From Saprospiraceae bacterium (GTDB lineage Bacteria; Bacteroidota; Bacteroidia; Chitinophagales; Saprospiraceae): DNA of 64,000 bases. Where the stretch lies: contig JAWKLJ010000001.1 of assembly GCA_041392805.1 (NCBI GenBank), forward strand, positions 248,001 to 312,000. The letters are read 5' to 3'. Positions 59,022 through 64,000 of the stretch are shown in pieces. Positions within the stretch are counted from its first letter, which is position 1. Every line of letters starts with the position of its first letter. The notes below the pieces were generated by a model. It made no database searches, was not told where the DNA came from, and saw only the letters and a program-made list of their open reading frames with translations. The translations under genes were made by a program, and so were the position numbers.

Positions 59022-60590
59022 ATGAAAAAATACACTTTAATTATCAGTTATGTTATCCTATCGCTTGCTTGTTCCCGTGTGGCACCTTCCAGCCAGTCAG
59101 CAGCCGACCGTCCAAACATTATTTTTATCATGTCAGACGATCACACTGCCCAAGCCTGGGGTGTTTACGGCGGTATCTTACAGGATTTCGTAAAAAATGA
59201 CAACATCAAAAGACTAGCTAACGAAGGAGCAGTGCTAGAAAATGTATTCGTCACCAACTCCATCTGCACACCTAGTCGGGCAGCCATCATGACCGGCCAG
59301 TACAGCCACCAAAACGGCGTTTACACCTTGTCAGAAGCCCTGGAACCTGATAGCATGAACATTGCTAAAGTTTTGCAGGCCAATGGCTACCAAACGGCCC
59401 TGGTTGGTAAATGGCATTTGAAAAAACAGCCTAGCGGCTTTGATTATTTCAGTGTTTTACCGGGCCAGGGCCGTTACCATGATCCTTTATTAAAAACCGC
59501 CGAAAATTGGCAGGATGGCAACCAAGGTGGCGTGGTGCACGAAGGGTTTTCCGCCGATGTGATTGGCGATTTATCCATCAAATGGCTGGAGAAGAGGAAG
59601 GCTGATCAGCCTTTTTTCCTGATGACCCATTTCAAGGCCACCCACGAACCTTTTGACTACCCAGCACGACATCAAACCTTGAACGAGGGGATTGAATTGC
59701 CCGAACCCGAATCATTGTACGACTTTAGTCCGGCCGCCAACGGAAGAAGCTTCATTGGTCAGAAGCTGGAAGTCCTAGGTAGTCGCTGGGAGAAGGATTC
59801 CGAAAAACTGGCACAAGGACAACCAGCCACTTATCCAGGAATGCCTTTCACGCTGGCAGGTTTAGACAGCCTACAAGCCCGGAAAAAAACCTACCAAAAA
59901 TTTGTCAAAGACTTTCTTCGATGCGGCGCAGCCATTGACGACAACATCGGTAAACTATTGGCCTATCTGGATGAAAAAGGATTGGCCGAAAACACCATTG
60001 TCATTTATACAGCCGATCAAGGATATTTCCTAGGGGAACATGGTTTTATGGATAAGAGAATGATCTACGAAGAGGCACTGCGTATGCCTTTTGTCATTCG
60101 CTACCCAAAGGAAATCCCGGCTGGCACTCGCAATAAAGATATGATCCTGAACCTGGATTTCGCTTCTTTGTTCGCCGATTATGCGGCAGCTGAGCTCCCT
60201 GCTTCCTTCAAAGGCCAAAGCTTTCGGGAAAACGTAAGAGGCAACACTCCCAGTGGTTGGCGCAAACAAATGTACTATCGCTATTGGTTGCATCAAGCCA
60301 ACCGGCCAGCCCATTTTGGCATTCGCAATGAACGTTATAAGTTGGCTTTTTTTTATGGGCAACCCTTAGAAAAGCCTGGAAGTGAGGCGGAAACGACAAA
60401 ACCCGCCTGGGAGTTTTACGACCTACAGCATGATCCTAAAGAATTGCACAATGCCTATCAAGATTCCATTTACCAGGCTATCATCGAAAACATGAAAGTG
60501 GAATTAAAAGCTATGCGTGCGCAAGTTGGCGACACGGATGAAGCCTATCCTATCATGCATTCAATTTTTGAGAACAATTGGAATAAGTAA
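59022..60590 (+). CDS. Sulfatase lipoprotein (type I, FGly-dependent)
   Basis: A 522-residue sulfatase. ATG 59022 begins a lipoprotein signal (MKKYTLIISYVILSLACS, lipobox SLAC); the frame continues 54 codons upstream without signal-like sequence. Metal-ligand residues are in PNIIFIMSDDHTAQAWG (Asp-Asp). The FGly motif is CTPSR with Cys82 in NSICTPSRAAIMTGQYSHQN. A GKWHLKKQPSGFDYF segment and IVIYTADQGYFLGEHGFMDKRMIYEE are typical of S1 sulfatases related to heparan/uronate-acting types. The C-terminal YDLQHDPKELHN is also typical. It removes sulfate esters from carbohydrates. It is divergent from the SUMF1-like gene and followed by a lyase gene 66 bp downstream. Confidence 0.95.
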   Translation: MKKYTLIISYVILSLACSRVAPSSQSAADRPNIIFIMSDDHTAQAWGVYGGILQDFVKNDNIKRLANEGAVLENVFVTNSICTPSRAAIMTGQYSHQNGVYTLSEALEPDSMNIAKVLQANGYQTALVGKWHLKKQPSGFDYFSVLPGQGRYHDPLLKTAENWQDGNQGGVVHEGFSADVIGDLSIKWLEKRKADQPFFLMTHFKATHEPFDYPARHQTLNEGIELPEPESLYDFSPAANGRSFIGQKLEVLGSRWEKDSEKLAQGQPATYPGMPFTLAGLDSLQARKKTYQKFVKDFLRCGAAIDDNIGKLLAYLDEKGLAENTIVIYTADQGYFLGEHGFMDKRMIYEEALRMPFVIRYPKEIPAGTRNKDMILNLDFASLFADYAAAELPASFKGQSFRENVRGNTPSGWRKQMYYRYWLHQANRPAHFGIRNERYKLAFFYGQPLEKPGSEAETTKPAWEFYDLQHDPKELHNAYQDSIYQAIIENMKVELKAMRAQVGDTDEAYPIMHSIFENNWNK

Positions 60591-60655
60591 CCAAATCCGC
60601 TCCATATGTTACATTCCTACTTTCTTACAAAGTGGATTCCGTTTACTTTGGCCAT

Positions 60656-63211
60656 ATGAAACCAACTAAACTTTTCTTTGCAATTTGCTTAATCGGCATC
60701 GCCCTTTCTGCTTGCCTGAACCGTCAAAAGGCCATGCCAGAAAAGGACATTGCCATTCAGGAGGCGCCGAGGGTATGGCACCCTCGATTTCGGGAATCGC
60801 CCTACCCTGCCGCGGGTAAAACGGTCAAGACCAATCCGCCGATTTTGTTGATTCCTTTGGAGGAAGGCAAAAAAAACAAGCATTTTAGTTTTCGTTTATC
60901 CACCCACCCTGAATTTCAAGGAAAAAACCTACAGGAAGGTAAAAAGCTGCCATATGCCATTTACCACCCACATAAGGCATTAGCAAACGGAGATTGGTAC
61001 TGGCAATACAAATATGAAGATGGCCCGTGGTCTGATACCCAGCACTTTAAAATCAATAGCAAGGTGGCCGTTTTTGAGACCCCCTCTCTTGACGAGCTTG
61101 TGACCCTGGTGCCGGAGTCCCACCCCAGGGTACTGGTCTACGAAAAAGACCTACAAGCTTTTCGCCTCCGGAACAAAGACCATACGGAGGCAAAAAAAAT
61201 CCTGGCTCTAGCCGACAACGTCTTACGACAATCACCACCCAAAGAATCCGAAGGGTTGCCCGTTTTAAAAGGGACAACCAAAGTAGAAAATGAAAAACTG
61301 GCACAAGATGGCAGCAAAAAGCTGGGAACACTGGCTAATCAGGGGTTAACGCCCCTCGTCCAAGCCTACCTGCTAACAGACAGGGGCGTTTATGCCAAAG
61401 CGGCCATTATCTGGGCCCTGGAAGTAGCAAGCTGGGACCCCAATGGGGTAAGTATGGTCAATAATTTTGCGGATAGCGAGTGCATGCTGATGCTAGCCAC
61501 TACCTTTGACGCTTGTTATAACCTACTAACAGAAGAGGAGAAAACCCTTATTCTGAAAAGCATCCAAGTGAGGGGAAACCGCTTTTATGCGTCGTGGAGA
61601 AATTCATTGGAAGCCAAAGTCTTTTCTGCTCATGTATGGCAACATATTCTGGAGCGCCTTTTTAAGACCTCGTTGGCTACCCTCAACGAAATACCCGAAG
61701 CAAAAGATTGGTTAGCCTTGGTTTACGATTTATGGCAGGCCAGATCGCCCGTTTTAGGTCCGGATGATGGCGGCTGGTGGAATGGTACGCATTATTTTGA
61801 GTTAAACACCCTGACCTTATTGGATATTCCAATGATTCTCAATAGTTTGACAGGAATCGACTTTTTGAGGTCACCCTTTTATGAGAACAATCCTTATTGG
61901 TTGATTTATTCCTTCCCTCCCCTCTCCTATAGTGATGGCTTTGGCAATGGAACCGAAAAACAATTTGGCCAAAAAACGGGCGTCCTGGGGTATGCCGATG
62001 CACTCAGTCGTTTGAAAGGCAACCCCTATGCAGCCTGGTATGCAGATCAACATTTAGCGGCCATGGGACTCACCCTTGCCGATGATCCTTCCTTTCGCTG
62101 GTTCAGGCTGCGGTGGGAGCTACCCGCCCGCCCTTCACCTTTGGCCAGTATGGATTTGCCCTTAGCCAGGGTTTTCCCGGAAACAGGTACCGTGAATATG
62201 CATTCCGATCTGGAGAATCCGTTGCACAACCTCATGGTCAGTTTACGATCCAGCCCATACGGCTCTACCAGCCATGCCCATGCAGATCAAAATGCTTTTA
62301 ACATTCAATATGGTGGCAAAAAGTTATTTTATACCTCGGGATACCGCCCTTCGATGGGAGTACCCCATTACAACCAATGGTTTAAAGCGACCAAAGGGCA
62401 TAATACCGTCCTAATTGATGGCAAGGAGCAACCTATCGCCAGTGCGGAATCTTACGGTTGGATTCCCCGTTTTTTACATGGCCAGCGCATTAGCTACGTC
62501 CTAGGTGATGCCTCCAAAGCCTACGATAACAGCATAGAAAAACCTCAGCAGGCTGGCCTGCAAAAATTCCGGCGACATATGGCCTACCTAAGGCCAGGGC
62601 TTATCGTCATTTATGACGAATTAGCCGCTGACCATCCTGCAGATTGGAGCTGGTTATTGCACAGCATGGAGCCCACCCGTTTAGATGAAAGCAATGGAAG
62701 ATTGTTTTGCGAAACGGATAATGCTAAGAGCCAGGTGGACCTATTCGGTTCCAGTCCAATCGATATCAGCATCAGCACCAAATTTGACCCAGCACCAGTC
62801 AATTTCAGGGGGATGCGCGATGAAGATGGCGATCTATTAGTCTATAAAGACCAATGGCACATCACTGCTGCCAATACCAATCCGACCGGAAAAATGAGGT
62901 TTCTGGCGATCATCCAAGTGGCCCCCAAAGAAAGCAAAAAGCCATTCTCTCCTTCCCAAAAGAACCAGGAAGGCATTTGGGAAATTGGCGATTGGCGCAT
63001 CCAGGCTTCCCTTGATGAAAATACTCCTCCTGCTTTACAAATCGAACACAAGGACCAGACCGCCATTTTGGTCTATGGAAAGGAAAACCTCCAAATAGGA
63101 ACCCAAAAAATAGAAGGGAAAGGGTTAGAAAGTACTATTTTGGCAGAATTAATTGAGGGAGAATGGGTAAGGAAAGAGGCGACGGATACCTTGCCTAAAG
63201 GGCGGAATTAA
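60656..63211 (+). CDS. DUF4962/heparinase II/III-family polysaccharide lyase, lipoprotein
   Basis: An 851-residue lipoprotein: MKPTKLFFAICLIGIALSAC has lipobox LSAC (Cys20); ATG 60656 is preferred over the ATG eight codons earlier. An N-terminal DUF4962 region (about residues 40-560) includes HPRFRESPYPAAGKTVKTNP, ESHPRVLVYEKDLQAFRLRN and an alpha-barrel part with NGTHYFELNTLTLLDIPM. The heparinase II/III beta domain (about 560-780) has SSPYGSTSHAHADQNAFNIQ, FKATKGHNTVLIDGKEQ and RRHMAYLRPGLIVIYDEL. Related enzymes (for example PL39-type) cleave uronate polymers such as alginate or heparin-like glycans; substrate here is open. It follows the sulfatase in one direction, and another sulfatase lies downstream, so de-sulfation and cleavage are likely linked. 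Confidence 0.9.
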   Translation: MKPTKLFFAICLIGIALSACLNRQKAMPEKDIAIQEAPRVWHPRFRESPYPAAGKTVKTNPPILLIPLEEGKKNKHFSFRLSTHPEFQGKNLQEGKKLPYAIYHPHKALANGDWYWQYKYEDGPWSDTQHFKINSKVAVFETPSLDELVTLVPESHPRVLVYEKDLQAFRLRNKDHTEAKKILALADNVLRQSPPKESEGLPVLKGTTKVENEKLAQDGSKKLGTLANQGLTPLVQAYLLTDRGVYAKAAIIWALEVASWDPNGVSMVNNFADSECMLMLATTFDACYNLLTEEEKTLILKSIQVRGNRFYASWRNSLEAKVFSAHVWQHILERLFKTSLATLNEIPEAKDWLALVYDLWQARSPVLGPDDGGWWNGTHYFELNTLTLLDIPMILNSLTGIDFLRSPFYENNPYWLIYSFPPLSYSDGFGNGTEKQFGQKTGVLGYADALSRLKGNPYAAWYADQHLAAMGLTLADDPSFRWFRLRWELPARPSPLASMDLPLARVFPETGTVNMHSDLENPLHNLMVSLRSSPYGSTSHAHADQNAFNIQYGGKKLFYTSGYRPSMGVPHYNQWFKATKGHNTVLIDGKEQPIASAESYGWIPRFLHGQRISYVLGDASKAYDNSIEKPQQAGLQKFRRHMAYLRPGLIVIYDELAADHPADWSWLLHSMEPTRLDESNGRLFCETDNAKSQVDLFGSSPIDISISTKFDPAPVNFRGMRDEDGDLLVYKDQWHITAANTNPTGKMRFLAIIQVAPKESKKPFSPSQKNQEGIWEIGDWRIQASLDENTPPALQIEHKDQTAILVYGKENLQIGTQKIEGKGLESTILAELIEGEWVRKEATDTLPKGRN

Positions 63212-63731
63212 TGCTCACTAGCCAAAAACACTAAGGATTTGTGCCTATAGAGCCGCATATATTTTACACGGAAACCATGAAAGTAAACACACTTTATCTT
63301 TTTTTATTCTTTTGAAAGCGAGCATCATGCTCTAAGGGTTGTTAGCAATGGTTTTAATAAAAAAATGGGGGTTGGCATATAAATTTTCGTGATAGACGAA
63401 AAAAGTTTGAAAAAAGTTATGGAATTTTTGAGGTTTGTCCGTCTTATAGAAGGGGGGGGGGGCGAGCGGGGGCGGCGGGGGCGGGCAGAGACTTTCCAAG
63501 TTTTAAAAACTTGGAAAGTCTGGGCTGCCCTGGGGGCAACCTAGGGCAGCCCCGGCCAGCCCCAGGTTGCCCCCAGGTTGCCAAGGGCCAGAGGCCAAGG
63601 GTCGCCTCCTGCCTCCCCTGCTGGCGCGCCCCGGTGCCGTCAGCGTAGCAGCCAAACACAGGCTCACGCAACCACCAAGCCGCCCCCAAATAGCCCATAT
63701 CATCACTTACAAGCAAACAAAACGAAAAACC
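63212..63731. other. Intergenic region with GC-rich structured insert
   Basis: 63212-63450 is AT-rich, with a short GAGCATCATGCTC palindrome at 63319-63331 and no gene. From about 63452 there is a G-run cluster (nine to ten G, then GGGGG and GGCGGGGG groups). A 33-bp palindrome, AGACTTTCCAAGTTTT with its complement, lies at 63489-63521. A GC-rich tract to about 63640 can form two competing hairpins: 63522-63531 with 63543-63552, and 63532-63542 with 63564-63574. Base composition is far from that of neighbouring genes. Frames open across it on either strand are composition artefacts. Confidence 0.75.
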
Positions 63732-64000
63732 ATGAATCCCTTACAGAAGTACCTTACGTTTTTCATCTTCTGCATTCTTTGGCAATGCAGTTCGCCTGAT
63801 CAGCCAAGCCAAAGTCGTTCGGATAAACCCAATGTCATCTTTGTCCTGACTGATGATCAAGGCTCCGTCGATGTTGGCGCCTATGGCACCCAGGATATCC
63901 AGACGCCTAACCTAGACCGACTCGCCGCCAAAGGCGTGCGCTTCACCCAATTCTACGCCAATGCACCTATTTGCTCGCCCTCCCGCGCTGCCATACTGAC
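63732..64000 (+). CDS. Sulfatase, N-terminal part (runs off the window)
   Basis: The first 89 codons of a second S1-type sulfatase. MNPLQKYLTFFIFCILWQC is a lipoprotein-like signal (Cys19), followed by the metal site KPNVIFVLTDDQGSVDVGAY, TPNLDRLAAKGVRFTQFY and the FGly motif CSPSR with Cys81. The rest lies past the right edge. The tract VIFVLTDDQGSVDVGAYG is close to bacterial carbohydrate sulfatases acting on marine or glycosaminoglycan-type sugars. It is the second sulfatase of the cluster. Activation needs a formylglycine-generating enzyme, which the SUMF1-like gene at 57019 probably cannot supply. Confidence 0.93.
   Translation, partial: MNPLQKYLTFFIFCILWQCSSPDQPSQSRSDKPNVIFVLTDDQGSVDVGAYGTQDIQTPNLDRLAAKGVRFTQFYANAPICSPSRAAIL

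Noticed and set aside
63278..63316. Short ATG frame of 12 codons with a hydrophobic signal-like start
   Set aside because: It ends after MKVNTLYLFLFF; too short to call a gene, though it could be the remnant of a secreted protein start.
63444..63799. Pro/Gly/Ala-rich open frames in the GC-rich insert
   Set aside because: The absence of stops is explained by high GC content; one overlaps the start of the sulfatase gene in a different frame.
1..64000. rRNA and tRNA genes
   Set aside because: No rRNA-like conserved tracts and no cloverleaf-like sequence with a TTCGA-type loop in the gene-free regions were recognised by eye; a tRNA scan would be decisive.

Overview
The window looks like a chromosomal segment of a Bacteroidota bacterium, most likely from the Saprospiria (Lewinella/Haliscomenobacter-like). 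This is inferred from type IX secretion (T9SS) C-terminal sorting domains, a SusC/SusD pair, a fused SecDF, DUF1080 proteins, sulfatases and TAnnTTTG-type -7 promoter boxes. No rRNA or tRNA gene was seen.

Layout. 1-9.4 kb is mostly housekeeping: the start of a nitroreductase-like gene, a small membrane-anchored coiled-coil protein, leucyl-tRNA synthetase (leuS), a T9SS-secreted protein, a sugar isomerase/epimerase-like protein and secDF. 9.8-13.6 kb carries a two-domain DUF1080 protein and a GH113-like glycosidase. 13.7-14.6 kb is a repeat-bounded remnant holding an internally deleted Rpn-family nuclease gene.

14.6-39.8 kb is the most striking part. It is a five-gene block, all on the + strand: a secreted helical protein, a 1609-residue secreted glycine-rich protein, an FN3-like secreted protein, a 5123-residue SprB-like repeat protein with a T9SS tail, and a putative outer-membrane beta-barrel. 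The last four genes are separated by only 9-20 bp. The first two genes share an upstream sequence, GGTTACCTTTTTT...ATAAAGGGTATT, with identical internal spacing, so the block appears to be controlled by one dedicated regulator or sigma factor. Inside the giant gene there are 12 near-identical 246-bp repeats and 14 near-identical 243-bp repeats, plus about 29 diverged relatives. I interpret the locus as a giant T9SS-exported surface adhesin or filament with its own accessory proteins. The roles are inference.

40-48.5 kb holds a SusC/SusD transporter with a downstream lipoprotein, a stand-alone TonB-plug lipoprotein, a 0.8-kb repeat field and a DUF1080 lipoprotein. 48.7-54.4 kb has small secreted proteins, an SRPBCC protein between two inverted-repeat elements, and glycine dehydrogenase (gcvP). 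55-64 kb is a polysaccharide-degradation cluster: a GNAT acetyltransferase, a PL10-like pectate lyase, a caspase/SUMF1 fusion lacking the expected catalytic residues of both domains, two sulfatases with CxPSR motifs, and a DUF4962/heparinase-like lyase. Together with SusC/SusD this suggests use of sulfated, uronate-containing polysaccharides.

The intergenic spaces are unusually rich in short inverted-repeat elements without transposase genes (3.7, 11.2, 13.7-14.6, 39.9, 41.6, 47.1-47.9, 50.8, 51.4, 56.8 and 63.5 kb). Several are related to each other. Function calls rest on reading the translated sequences by eye; no database search was run.
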